A stretch of DNA of 64,000 bases from Sepioteuthis lessoniana. Taxonomy: Eukaryota; Mollusca; Cephalopoda; Myopsida; Loliginidae. Positions 1 through 10,318 of this stretch are shown here, piece after piece; positions within the stretch are counted from its first letter, which is position 1, and every line of letters starts with the position of its first letter. The position numbers and the translations under genes are program-made. The stretch lies in contig OY757917.1 in the NCBI GenBank assembly GCA_963585895.1, positions 109,696,256 through 109,760,255 on the forward strand. Direction: 5' to 3'. The notes under the pieces are model-generated. The model saw nothing but the letters and a program-made list of their open reading frames with translations, was not told where the DNA came from and searched no databases.

Positions 1-236
1 GCGTGACCCAAAGGCTCTCTTTTTGATTGCTACTACACCGAGGTGTAGGAGAGAGTGCTATGCTACCCCATTCCCGGGGTTGCTCCACTTTACCTTTGAT
101 CCTCACTTTATATTGCTGAGTATTAAGCCAGGTGACATCAAGTACAATTTTTTGAGTCTTTGGTATGACTCGGCCTGGGATTGAATCCCGGTTTCCCGGG
201 CCATTGGCGAACACTCTACTCTATACCCTTCATATA
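1..236 (-). mobile_element. SINE-C copy, cut by window edge
   Basis: A tRNA-derived SINE read on the minus strand. The tRNA-like head lies near 175-236 and contains the B-box-like GGGATTCAATCCC; the body carries the ACACCGAGGTGTAG block (plus-strand text 35-48) and the AGGATCAAAGGTAAAG stretch. It closely resembles the copies at 5333, 10063, 27484 and 44503. The 3' part (GACCTTAGTCGAGG in other copies) is missing or lies outside the window. Family membership is seen by comparing copies; SINE status is inferred from the tRNA-like head and dispersed copies. Confidence 0.75.
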
Positions 237-399
237 TGTGTTAAATACTACCACCATGTTAATCCTACAAGGAATGCATTTGGCATAAAAAATTAACGAA
301 GCTTGATGTGACATTGAAATTAAAGAAAAAGCTAATTTTAATGTAAATCTATTTTTATTTTATTTATACACAACTATGTGAATATAAATGACTTGATGA

Positions 400-672
400 G
401 AATGAGCGCTTAGCCTATCGGTTATCCTCGAAAGAAATGGAGTCGACGACCCAAGTTTAAATCCTGATTAAGCTGAATTTACCGTCAGGTTAATGCCCCT
501 GGCAAAAGTCTTAACCCATCTGTTCGCCTCTCATCATTAGGGGAAGAGTTGGACAGACTGATTTCTTTTGCTTTGTCAAAGAGAAGGAACACACTGTGTT
601 CAAACCAGCTTTACTCCGCTTAAAATCTGACCTTATGTCATATCCAGGCAGTAGCAGAGAGGGTGCGTAAAT
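400..672 (+). mobile_element. SINE-B copy, diverged
   Basis: Dispersed repeat whose order matches the other SINE-B copies: a tRNA-like head (about 400-465, weak B box AAGTTTAAATCC), a central block with TTAATGCCCCTGGCAAAAG, and a tail with TGTGTTCAAACCAGCTTTACT followed by the CTCCGCTTAAAATCTGACC motif. Compare 2218-2500 and 49187-49425. No coding capacity. Confidence 0.7.
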
Positions 673-1488
673 ACATATAGTTTAATATTTTATATATTCT
701 TGATGATTGGCATGCATTCAAACCTTGTAAGCAACCAATACGGGGATGTATTTAATTTTAAATTAGTGTTCGTCACCCTTGTACCAGACTGAACGTATTG
801 ATTATATATTTAGGTTGATTTTGAATACAGCATTTATATAACTAGAAAAGCAACAAAATTCTATCTAGATCGTTGTAAATTCACTTAACTTCTCGCGTGT
901 ACACACACATAACATTAGCTGGTGATACTAAATATACGCTTTTATGATTGCTGTTTTGGTGTTTTAAATCTGCGTGGGCACTCGCTCATCCATATCATTT
1001 TAAAAAGATGTGTCGTCCACGTTTTAGATTTTTTTTCCTAACTCAAGAAAGAAATGCTTTTCTGATATTTTTGCTATTATAGATCTTTATTTTGACGTGT
1101 GTCGGCAGAAATATTCAGGTGCACTTTTAAATCATAATTTCATTCACTTTTCCATTTCGAACTTTTTCTTAAAAATAAAAAAAAATTGAATATTTGTCTC
1201 GTTATCATAAACGTTGTGTTGACTTTTTTACCTGTTTTATAGTCACATCTGGGGTTACTTTGATTTTATTTTATTTTTTAACTTAACATTTACCATTATT
1301 AGGTTTCATGTGCTGCACCCAGACATGCTCTAAAATAACACCTTATTCTTATAAACGTTGTAAGTGAATAAGATTTTCCTCACTCACTCTAACGTGTTCC
1401 CAAGGAATAATCGATAAGCGTACAGGGGTTATTTTAGCTCAAATCTGTAGCAGTGAGTAGACAACACTGCCAAAATGACTGCATTGTC
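673..1488. other. No recognisable feature
   Basis: AT-rich sequence with short A and T runs. I see no open frame of note, no tRNA-like promoter and no match to the repeat families defined elsewhere in the window. Confidence 0.5.
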
Positions 1489-1513
1489 GAGAGAGAGAGA
1501 GAGAGAGAGAGAG
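1489..1513. repeat. (GA)n microsatellite
   Basis: About 12 uninterrupted GA units followed by a short purine-rich flank. Confidence 0.95.
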
Positions 1514-2217
1514 GCTGAAGACGGCAACGGAAAAAAGCGAAAGAAACACACTGATATTCTTGCCTGTCCTCTAAAAATATCTGTTGGTCGGTGAGAAAAA
1601 AAAATACAAACTATGGAAAGCTAAAAGAGCAAAACTCTCTTTCTGATACCAAGAGGCCTTTATGCAAGATTTTAGGAAATGGTACTTACGTGGCCATTTT
1701 CTTCAGACTATTTTTGGTTTTTACTTTTTTCCTTGATTCTTATTCAATGGTCGATATCGCATAACTAGACAAGAAGAAAAACTGTATCTTATTCCATCTA
1801 CTGCGTAACAAAATAATTATGACAGCTGAAGTGCTACGATGTGGATACTCACTACAATAATTAATGGAATAATAGAGAGCGTTGTTTACATAATATATGG
1901 CTTTAAAAAAATCACCAGTATTCAAAGCGCTAAGTACTTTTTTCGTGTCATTTGATATTTATTTTCACTATTTCTCAATTACTTATTAAATGACGACGTC
2001 AAAGCGAAACACATTCATGAGGCAGCGTTTATCATTCAATCAACGGAAGGTTATTGTTTTGTTTTTTGTGTCTTTTTTTTTTTTTTTTTGGTATCTTTGC
2101 TTTTTCGGAAACGATTTCTTATGAGACTCTTGATGTTCATGAACGTTCATCATCATTACTAAAGTTTCTTTTTCGAATAAGTTGCACATATAAACGAGTA
2201 TTCGGGTTTGATAAGAT
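1514..2217. other. No recognisable feature
   Basis: AT-rich DNA with a poly-T run near 2075-2089. The short minus-strand open frames here (61 and 71 codons) have low-complexity Lys/Tyr-rich translations and no recognisable domain. Confidence 0.5.
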
Positions 2218-2500
2218 CGTTTGATGTAATGGTTATCGTCGTAGAAAATGGACACAGCGACACGAGTTCAAATCCTGGACGAAACTCATTGCATTTCACA
2301 TAGCACTAATGCCCTTGGGAAACGCATGAATCCAAATATTCTCCCTCCAGCTATGGGTAAATAGTAGGGCAGACTGGGTTCTTCAGCCTTGGTGAGACAA
2401 ATAGTCTAGGTCAAGGAAGACTCTGAATTCAAACCTGGTAAACTTCGCTTAAACAATTGAACTTGTGTCATAACCTGTCCGAGCGGAGTGTGTGTGGGGG
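2218..2500 (+). mobile_element. SINE-B copy, nearly complete
   Basis: The tRNA-like head has A-box-like TGATGTAATGGTTATCG and B-box-like GAGTTCAAATCC. The central block contains GCCCTTGGGAAACGCATGAA and CCTCCAGCTATGGGTAAATA. The tail has AATTCAAACCTGG, CTTCGCTTAAACAATTGAAC and CCTGTCCGAGCGGAG. This is one of the best SINE-B references in the window; pol III promoter function is inferred from the A and B boxes. Confidence 0.8.
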
Positions 2501-3233
2501 GGGTAAATATGGATAAGATCGAGTTTGTGATTGATAGCTTGTAAGAATTGGTTGCTGGAAATAAAGTATTTACCAAAATTTTCTGCAACAAACAGAATAT
2601 GATTCAAGGCATTTTCATAGCGAATTACATTCGATTTGAAATAAGAGTTTTTCTTCTAATTCTAGTTTTTTGGCTATCCCAATCACAGAGCTAAGTCTAT
2701 CCTATTATTTAACCCTTGTATTAATTTAGCTCCTTGTATTAAGTTGTATCAGTTTTTCATTGAATTCTAACCTGTATCCCAAGGCCTGCTGATGAAAACT
2801 AGGCCCTTACTATGATCCTGCCATCACACTATTCCACCATGAATTTTTTTTTTTTTATTAGAAGTATTGGGTTAAAATTTGTTTTACAGTTTAGCTTGGT
2901 TGAAATTAAAGAATTGGAAAAATGTACTATGTCAGTTTAAGAGTAACCAAAAAAGAATTTGAAATAGTACAACATTATCAAAAGAAGGACAAAAATTTCG
3001 AAATGACCTTTTTCGAAAAAGTTCCTTAGAAAAGGGAATTGGTTCCTACGTGTTGCGAAATTAGTAAATTTTTTTGTTCCATTTAACAATAGTTTGATCG
3101 TAAAGAGAGATGCTGTCTTGTTCAGAACGTACAAATCGATATATATATTCTGTTTTTGTCACGTGTGCATACATGAATTCACGTGACTTTTTACCATAAA
3201 TTATTCCTTTGAAGCTATCATGGGAAGAGTGTT

Positions 3234-3395
3234 CTTGTTGGTTGGGCATTTCGGGAAAGACGATCTTGTTGGTTGGGCATTTCGGGAAAGACGATCTTGT
3301 TGGTTGGGCATTTCGGTAAAGACGATCTTGTTGGTTGGGCATTTCGGGAAAGACGATCTTGTTGGTTGGGTATTTCGGGAAACACAATCTTGTTT
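3234..3395. repeat. 31-bp minisatellite, about 5 units
   Basis: The unit CTTGTTGGTTGGGCATTTCG plus GGAAAGACGAT starts at 3234, 3265, 3296, 3327, 3358 and partly 3389, an exact 31-bp period with only a few substitutions. It is read through by short open frames on both strands, which are by-products of the repeat. The low divergence between units suggests recent expansion or homogenisation. Confidence 0.95.
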
Positions 3396-3529
3396 ATACT
3401 GAGTGATTATTTAAATGGTTACATTATGTTAATTTTATGATTTGTAGAATTTTATCAACTCTATAATTTGATTTTTGCTGCTGTGTATATTTACTTTTAA
3501 TCAAAATTCTATTTTGTTGTTGTTTATTA

Positions 3530-3872
3530 GTCCTTGGATTTGATAAATCCAGGAAGTAACACCCCACGAAAGAAGAGCTGTACGGCCACTTATCTACCAT
3601 CTCTAAAACCATCCAGATTAGAGGAAGAATATATGCGGCACAGTGCTGAGGAAGCAAGGACAAACTCATGAAATAACGTTCTTCTATGGACCTTTACACA
3701 TGGAAGTTCTAGTGTTATCTGACAAACAAGAACTTATCTATATCCACTTTGTGCGGGAACAGGGGGTAGTTTGGAGAACCAGCCGGGAGCGATAGCTAAT
3801 AGAAACGGATGGAGAGAGGGACATTCAGGGAAAACCGTGCCGCCAGCGCGACTTGATGATGATGACTTTTCA
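3530..3872 (+). pseudogene. LINE-D 3' fragment (reverse transcriptase C-terminus)
   Basis: The plus-strand frame reads ELYGHLSTISKTIQIRG near 3577-3628, then stops, and later frames give a version of the WRERVRDIRA ending near 3810-3855 before CTTGATGATGATGAC. The same order (YGHLP, IQVRRTRHAGHC, DVLLWTP, NDREEWRERVRDIRA, stop, (TGA)n) occurs in the other LINE-D copies. It is known as the C-terminal tail of endonuclease/reverse-transcriptase LINE proteins. Frameshifts and stops make this a dead 5'-truncated copy. Confidence 0.75.
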
Positions 3873-3903
3873 GTCGGCTCTAAAGGAAATTTTTCATGCC
3901 TTC

Positions 3904-3905
<2 letters not shown>

Positions 3906-3937
<32 letters not shown>
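3906..3937. repeat. (TA)n microsatellite
   Basis: Uninterrupted TA run just 3' of the LINE-D tail. Confidence 0.95.
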
Positions 3938-3940
<3 letters not shown>

Positions 3941-4077
3941 CTCACACAGAGTGAGACAAAATACCACAAGAACTTGAGTAAACCACATGGGTTGCAAGGA
4001 ATCAGTGATGTCAGTCGTCTTACGACAAAAGCTGACTTTACTCGAACATGTCGGCAGACACTATGCCTTCACAGAAC

Positions 4078-4690
4078 AGTAGGTGTCCCGGTCGGCTGGG
4101 GCTGTATAATACACCGACTGCATCTTTGCTGAGGGGTAAAAGTCCCTCCCACCAACGAGTCCCCTGGATACGGCAAACAATCTGATGGTGAGGTTACAGT
4201 AATGCTGGATCTTTGGGGAATGAAGAGCACGCCTCCATTGCCATCTCTCCCAGGTCCACTCTGACCTGTAGTGGTAGAACCTGATAGGGTCGTATATATG
4301 GGTCAAATAGAACTAAGCTACGTACTTACGCCAAACTGAATTGGTTGAAAGAGAAGTTTTGACATTTAACTGCGCACTTATGTTAAAAAGAATTTAAAAA
4401 TAAATAGAACTGTTTTTTTTTACATTGAAACTGTAAATACACTAAACTGAATTACTTGAAATAGAACTATTTTGAAATGTAATGGTGTTAAGACAAAAAT
4501 TATTTTTATACCAAACTGAATTGTTTGAATGAGAACTGTTTGGCTAAACTGAATTGTTTGAAATAGAAATGTTTTTGATACACTGTAAACTCATGCTAAA
4601 CTGAATTGTTTGAGAAAACATATCTGTATAAAAATGAATTTAGCGTTAAATAACGTACAAAGGTTGATATGGCATAAAACCTTAACTACC
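4078..4690 (+). mobile_element. Family E repeat, near-complete copy
   Basis: The 5' half carries GCTGGGGCTGTATAATACAC, CACCGACTGCATCT, a GATCTTTGGGGAATGAAGAG block and CCAGGTCCACTCTGACC. The 3' half has reiterated AAACTGAATTGTTTGAAAT units near 4331, 4443, 4511, 4545 and 4593, then ends in a hairpin tail at about 4644-4673 related to that of SINE-A (TAGCGTTAAATAACG ... AGGTTGATATGGC). No protein is evident. Other copies: 5045, 21228, 21566, 41583, 46085 and 62560. Class is unresolved; a composite SINE or the 3' end of a LINE are both possible. Confidence 0.7.
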
Positions 4691-5044
4691 AACCAACACA
4701 CCAGTAGGGAACTGTATACGTGAGGAAGAAACGCGAGTGATTACGCAATGTTTTCTACAGACAAAAATAAATGGGTAGGGCTGATTTTCCTACCTCTTCT
4801 CTAGACATCGGACGACAGAATATCCTGAAAAAGGTCGTCCGTTTCTCTTGCCTTCAATGCCATTAAAAAGTTTTCTAACTAGAGGGAATGATGATAGTGA
4901 TGATATACATTTCGAAATGCACTTTGCTGATGTGAAGCTCATATATAATTAGCCGAATGTATGATCTTAAAACTTAACTTTAGTGGATTATTCTTACTAG
5001 CGTGACACACTATGCTATACTTGAAATACTCTTTCGACTGTTAA
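4691..5044. other. No recognisable feature
   Basis: Mixed-composition sequence between two family E copies, with no gene-like or repeat-like signal that I can name. Confidence 0.45.
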
Positions 5045-5300
5045 AGTTTGTCCGTTCTCCACCCAGTTGCCGGGACTAATAATACGTGGACTCTTATCCC
5101 TGACAAAAGGGGTAAGACGCCTTCCAATATATAAAACAAAAGCGTTGAGCCTGGCTTTAATATTTGGGCCTCAGATTTTGAGATTTAAGGGTGTGTAGAG
5201 TATTCTTTGATTGCAATTACTCCCAGGCCCACCGATTCGTCTGATGGTACCTGTTAGGGAACGATGCCTGGGCCAAATAGAACTGTTTAAAAAATATTCG
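5045..5300 (+). mobile_element. Family E repeat, degenerate copy
   Basis: Shares CCCAGTTGCCGGGACTAATA, TCTTATCCCTGAC, CCCAGGCCCACC and GGCCAAATAGAACTGTTT with other E copies in the same order, but with many differences and no 3' hairpin. Confidence 0.5.
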
Positions 5301-5332
5301 TATTCGATAGTAATACTTGCTATCATGTAACT

Positions 5333-5592
5333 ATAAATAAGTGAAGTTGGCGACCTTAGTCGAGGGTGATCCGAAGGCTCCTTTTTTCACTAGCTATAAC
5401 AAGGTGTAGGAGAGAGAGAGAGTTACTCAATTCCTTGAACTGCTCAACTATACTTGATTATTACCTTTTAGTGCTGAGTGCAAGGTGGCATCGAGTACCA
5501 TTTTTGGAGTCTTTGGTATGAACCGATCTGAAATTGAACCCAAGTCTCCCGGACCATTGGCAAACACTGCTCATTCGATCAATGGCCGGTAA
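5333..5592 (-). mobile_element. SINE-C copy
   Basis: On the minus strand the tRNA-like head lies at about 5530-5592 (B box TTCAATTTCAG, decayed) and the 3' end is CGACTAAGGTCGCCAACTTC. The internal ACAAGGTGTAGGAGAGAG block carries a small GA expansion. Nearly full length. Confidence 0.75.
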
Positions 5593-8016
5593 CTATAAAT
5601 GATTTGTGTTAATTATAGTCACTTAAAACTGTAATTTTTTACTTGGGATTATGAACATCAACAAGTGAAACTATGCACAATGCATACGTTGTTGTTTAAA
5701 ATTTTAAGTACTTATAAATAAAACGACTGTCGAATCTAAATAACTCATAAAAATGTTTATACTTTCATTTATTTTTATCGATTTCTTTATGGAATATACA
5801 TTGTAGTTAATACTTTTGAGAATAAATCAATAATTTAAGAAATCAATTTCACCTAATAATTATTTATTTAAATATGTTTTATTATAAATAGTTTGTAAAT
5901 TATTCACTATGCATATTTTGTTTCTCGAGGATATATAACACGCATTGCAAGATTTTCATAAGTTGGACAGTTTTTGGCAAAAATGAGAAGAAGTGGCTGG
6001 TTCTGGAACCTATCTCCCCCTTTAATCAATGTAATCGTTAGTGTTCACGGTTTACATGAGTCCACAATAAAAAGAAAATACTAAATTTTATGTTTCCGAA
6101 AAAAAGTTAAATTGAGCAATGTGCATGTCCTAAGGAAAAATAACTAAAAAATATTTTCACAACGTCAGTAAAAATTACCATGAGATGGTCTGGAAAGAGA
6201 GAAAACCAGTTTTGAATAAAATCTGAATTTGAAAAAAAAATTTCTAAACTACAATTTTCTTCGGAAAAAAAAGAATGCCTCTCAAACCAAAATTCTAGTC
6301 TTCTTTTTTACGTACTCCAAGAAAACTTGTTTTTGCTATTCCTTTTCTGGTCAACTTAATGGCTAATCAACTGTTGGAGAATATTTTGACTTCGTATTAT
6401 TTCAGTTCCTTTTCCAAAATTATCGTTGATTTTTATTCCGATTACACTTAATTTTCATTTTCAACTCTTTAGTCTCCCTACGTTTAAAGCCTACATAAAA
6501 ATGGTTCAAAAGAAACAGAAAATAATCCTTTCTATTATCTTAATAAATCACTTATTTATAAAAAAAAAAAAAAATTAACAAAATATTTGTTTTTGAATTG
6601 CTAAACAGATGATAGTGCGAATAACTACCAATAGTTAATAAGACTCATACAGCTAAAAAAAGAATTAAAAAAAAAAAAGATAAAACAATTCAACGTAAAG
6701 TAAAGATTTATGAATTTCCTCGAATGAGAGAAAGTCAACAATTTGAAAACATATAAGTAGAGTTTTCCGAAAATTTAACTTATTTTATTTTATTCAAATG
6801 ATCACTTGTTTAAATTAGAATTTAATTTTTTAATAAAAAAAACATTTACTCATACATTTCTAACTCTGAAAAAAAAACAAAAAAAACCCTTAGCAATGGA
6901 TCTTTTTTTCAGAAATACTTGATATGACATAATTGCGTGTAAAAAGAAAAAAAATCAACGAAAAACTCTTATTAAACTACTACACAGAAAATGTGAATAT
7001 AAATAACAACAACTGCAATTCTCTAACCACTTAGCATAAAAAAACCCAGACGTTTTGATATGTCTTTAACTCAATCAATAAATCAAGGAATCGTTTGCCT
7101 TTTCTAAGGTCGGAAACTGTAAATAATTTCATCAAATCAGCTTTAATAACTTAAATCTTCTTTTCGTAACTTGAGATATAATGATCTTTAGATTCCATGA
7201 AATTCCAAGAAAATTTATGTAACCTTGCACGATTTTACGCAAATGTCATTGCAAACTGCATTAAAGAACAAGAGTCTGTTTCGATGCGTTATTTCCAAAA
7301 AGAAAAAAAAAAACTTTAGGAAGCACGTTGAAACCAATTTAAAGCTAGTAAAACACAGTGCAACCCGCTAAAATGATCGACTTTATTATTCGAGCGCAAG
7401 TTTTTATAACTTTGCCTAGGAGAAATTTTCGAGCCATTTTTTTTTTCTTTTCTCATCAGATTTAGTCCAATCATTGTTGCCGTTAGAGGCTATTTGGGGG
7501 TTTTTTTTGTCTTTTTTTTTTTTTTAAACTTCGCTTTCTTATGTTTTAGATGTGAACGTTTTTCGTACTGGGTAGGCACGTGTATTTTAATTAAATCTAA
7601 TTAAATCTAATTAAAACAGTAGACACCAAATGGCTAATTAATTGTTTTAAAAAACAAACTCTTTAACAAAATTAGTAGTGCTTATGGTAATTGTTGTGAA
7701 ACTCACAATAACTGAACATACGGGAAAAAAAAAACAACTTGCGGGGCACTTTATTATTTTTCTTCGTTTTTGTTGTAGAGTGGGGAGGGGTGGGTTGACT
7801 CACCACAACTGGTTCTCGCATAAAATATCGACGGCCAAAGCAAAGACGTCTGGTTTTTACTTACCTAGAAAGAAAAAGAAAAAAAAATTAGTTATTTTGT
7901 TTATCAAAGCGAATAAATTAGTAATCAACATAATTAGGAAAGGAAACACGATAGATAACAAAGGAGAGGGGCGTTGAACGGAGATTGGTTGATCAGTTAG
8001 GATTCCATAATATTTT
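5593..8016. other. AT-rich stretch without recognised features
   Basis: Long AT-rich interval with many A and T homopolymers (for example 6560-6575, 7439-7450, 7512-7524) and a short ATCTAATTAA triplication near 7595-7616. A 99-codon frame at 7678-7977 has a Lys-rich low-complexity end and no domain that I recognise; I do not call it a gene. Confidence 0.5.
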
Positions 8017-8226
8017 TCAGATCATTGTCGGGTTCGCTGTGGTGTAATGTGTAACTTGGTGGACTGTGACATCATAGCTGTCTAAATTTCTGAGACGAAG
8101 CTTGGTTATTTTCATTATTAAGTGTTTTCGGACTATTGTCTTCATCTTTATAGTTATTTCCTCAATGTTTCGGCCGATAAATTTTCCGACCTTCTTCAGG
8201 TGTTTGTCGAAATCGGGAACCTTCAC
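8017..8226 (-). mobile_element. Possible Penelope-like element end
   Basis: The minus-strand text CCTGAAGAAGGTCGG ... CGGCCGAAACATTGAGG resembles the CTGAAGA ... GAAAC segments that commonly lie in the terminal repeats of Penelope-like elements, where hammerhead motifs occur. A 69-codon open frame spans it but has no recognised domain. The lower-coordinate end of the 87-bp inverted repeat (8191-8277) overlaps it. Assignment rests on this motif and on the inverted repeat, so it is tentative. Confidence 0.35.
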
Positions 8227-8277
8227 GGAACTTCGAACTACGTCCTTTATTTAATCCACGGGGGTCACCTGTTCTGA
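8191..8277 (+). repeat. Left arm of 87-bp inverted repeat
   Basis: Pairs with 8493-8579 in inverted orientation at about 90% identity by eye. Shared blocks include TTTGTCGAAATCGGGAACCT and ACTACGTCCTTTATT. The loop is about 215 bp. Confidence 0.9.
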
Positions 8278-8492
8278 CAATAGTAGTAATTCTAATCAAG
8301 TAAGAACATTAAGTTTATAAGTCCCAAAAATTCCCTCTGAATTATCCAGCAGGACATATGGCGTTACGGTTATATATAGGCGTTGCTTCCCTAAACTTCT
8401 GAGGAGACAGTCATCCGGAGGTTGAACGTTCAATCCTGACAACAGGCGAGTAACAATACAGGAATATTTATACCCGGTCATGGCTAACTGAA

Positions 8493-8579
8493 TCAGAAAA
8501 GGTGACCTCCGGGGATTCAATAAAGGACGTAGTTTAAAGTTCTGAGAAGGTTCCCGATTTCGACAAACACATGAAGAAG
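8493..8579 (-). repeat. Right arm of 87-bp inverted repeat
   Basis: Inverted partner of 8191-8277. Homology stops sharply on the outer side, at the ATGAAGAAGG text on this arm, while the left arm continues into the Penelope-like segment. This suggests a truncated second copy in opposite orientation. Confidence 0.9.
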
Positions 8580-8639
8580 GTAGGACCTCATAGTAAGCTA
8601 TTTCAAACTTCAGTCGTTCTATAACTTTCAATTTTTGAG

Positions 8640-8772
8640 TAAAACCCTTAGGGATGCTATAAACTCAATCACACCTCCGCCCCTGGGTTATATACTACCA
8701 TTACTGTTCTTCAACAAGGATGATTTGGCATTAGATAACCCCAAAAAGTTTGATATGCCATCAAAACCAAAT
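8640..8772 (+). mobile_element. SINE-A 3' half
   Basis: Contains CCTGGGTTATATACTACCAT and ACTGTTCTTCAACAAGGATG, then the hairpin tail TTGGCATTAGATAACC ... TTTGATATGCCATC (8726-8763) and a CAAAACCAAATCC end. It aligns to the second half of the full copy at 48523-48769. The tRNA head is absent. Confidence 0.75.
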
Positions 8773-8900
8773 CCAGGCCTTTGACTGATTGATTTTAAAG
8801 GCCTGTCAACTCAGGGCTATATTATGCTTTGCATTTAGGGAACTGCGTTCATTGTACATTTGTATTTACATCTTTCTTTAAATCGTTGTTTCTTTAAGCT
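8773..8900 (+). repeat. Repeat G copy
   Basis: ACTGATTGATTTTAAAGGCC, then GTTCATTGTACATTTGTATT and TACATCTTTCTTTAAATCG, parallels 11618-11740 and, for its first part, 58995-59060. A dispersed non-coding repeat whose class I cannot assign. Confidence 0.55.
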
Positions 8901-10062
8901 TTTTTTTTCTATTATCTATTAAATATTCTAATGCCATTCTATTAATATTTACCCTGTAGTATGGTTTTGAGCATTTCTATCTAAAACTAATAATTATAAC
9001 AGTCGTTCTTAGCATGGAGTTGCATAGTTTCAGGTAAGAATTAATTCTACTTTGTAAATTATTAGAACTTTAAGCAACTCTTCTCAATTCAACTAATTTG
9101 CATTTATATCGTATCAAATATTTCGAGAGAATACGAACAATTTTAAATAAAAAGGGCACAGTCTGCGGGTTCTAAAAAACCCTGGTCTTTGGGTCTCTAT
9201 GGTGGTCAAACTTTTTAAAAATCTTAGAGTAATGGGAGTATTGCGAGACGGTACCCAACGCCTCCACAAGTAATATGTGACAGAATACACAGGTTTCATG
9301 GTATCAATAGCAAAGAACGATCCATGACATGACTTGAAAGATTTTCGATCTCTAACCTAATTCAAAGCAGAAATCACTTTGTAGCACCATCACGTTGGTC
9401 GGTTGTTTCATCTTAAAGTTGTCAACCTACGAGTCTTAGAGCCTTGAAAAACCCACAATTTTATCCAGAGTTAAAGGAATATATAGTTCCATGCGTTTTC
9501 CAAGGGTGTAAGCGTGAATCAACTTATATACCGCCACCAGCAGGATTTGAAATAAAGGTTCCAATTGCCCTTTTCTCGAGGATAAATATTTCGTCACGGT
9601 CACCCATATGCTTGTTTCATTACTAACTTTTCGACAATGTCACAATTTTTGGTAAGCCTAATTCAGTAAAAAAATCTGGAAAGTGTATTGATCTTACTAG
9701 GGTAAATGAATATATTAAGTAATAACTGTTGTAAGTTTAGCAAACCAACTGAATACAGCGATACACATTGTGTATAGATAATAATATTTGGCAACTTTCA
9801 GAATGAAATATCCTGAAAAAAATCATTACACTATTATTAGCTACTATTTGATCTTTATTTGATAAAAAGGTGCACCACTTTTAGGATTATATGTAAATTA
9901 TTTAGGCGTAAGAAAATGATCAAAAAGAAGTTTACTATCACACCATAAATCAATTAATTCGATAGGATTTAAGTTTCATGTCTCGAAACATTTGTTCAAT
10001 GGGATTTCTTAGACAAAGTTTTCCCCTTTTATGGAAATAACTTCATATCTCAAAAAAAAAGT
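8901..10062. other. No recognisable feature
   Basis: AT-rich unique-looking sequence. Short open frames at 9114-9299 (minus) and 9444-9626 (plus) have no recognisable domain. Confidence 0.45.
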
Positions 10063-10318
10063 GAGTAAGTGAAGTTGGCGACCTTTGTCGAAGGCGACCA
10101 GAAGTCTCCCTTTTCGATAGCTTCTACACTGGGGCATAGAGGAGGACGTTACTGCTTTCCCTGTATTGTTCCACTTTACCCTTGATACGTACCTTATATT
10201 GCTTAGTGTTAGCAAGAATGTATCAAGTACCATTTTTTAAATCTTTAGTATGACGCGACTTGGGATTGAGCATAGGTCTCCCGGACCATTAGCGAACACT
10301 CTACCCACGAGGCCAATA
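10063..10318 (-). mobile_element. SINE-C copy, nearly complete
   Basis: On the minus strand the head has A-box-like TTGGCCTCGTGGGTAGAGTG and a decayed B box (CCTATGCTCAATCCC). The body carries TTGATACATTC, the ACAATACAGGG block and the 3' end GGTCGCCAACTTCACTTAC. A 74-codon open frame inside it is incidental. Confidence 0.8.

Noticed and set aside
61-236. tRNA gene candidates at SINE heads (also 13325, 26420, 38920, 44700, 48530, 58420)
   Set aside because: A and B boxes are present but acceptor stems and full cloverleafs are not; the copies continue into SINE bodies.
3220-3402. Open frames through the 31-bp repeat (60 and 108 codons)
   Set aside because: Both strands are open only because the repeat unit lacks stops; no start context or homology.
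7430-7465. Minus-strand CTGATGAG ... CGAAAA text
   Set aside because: The intervening sequence is poly-A without a stem II and the last box lacks the final C; chance in AT-rich DNA.
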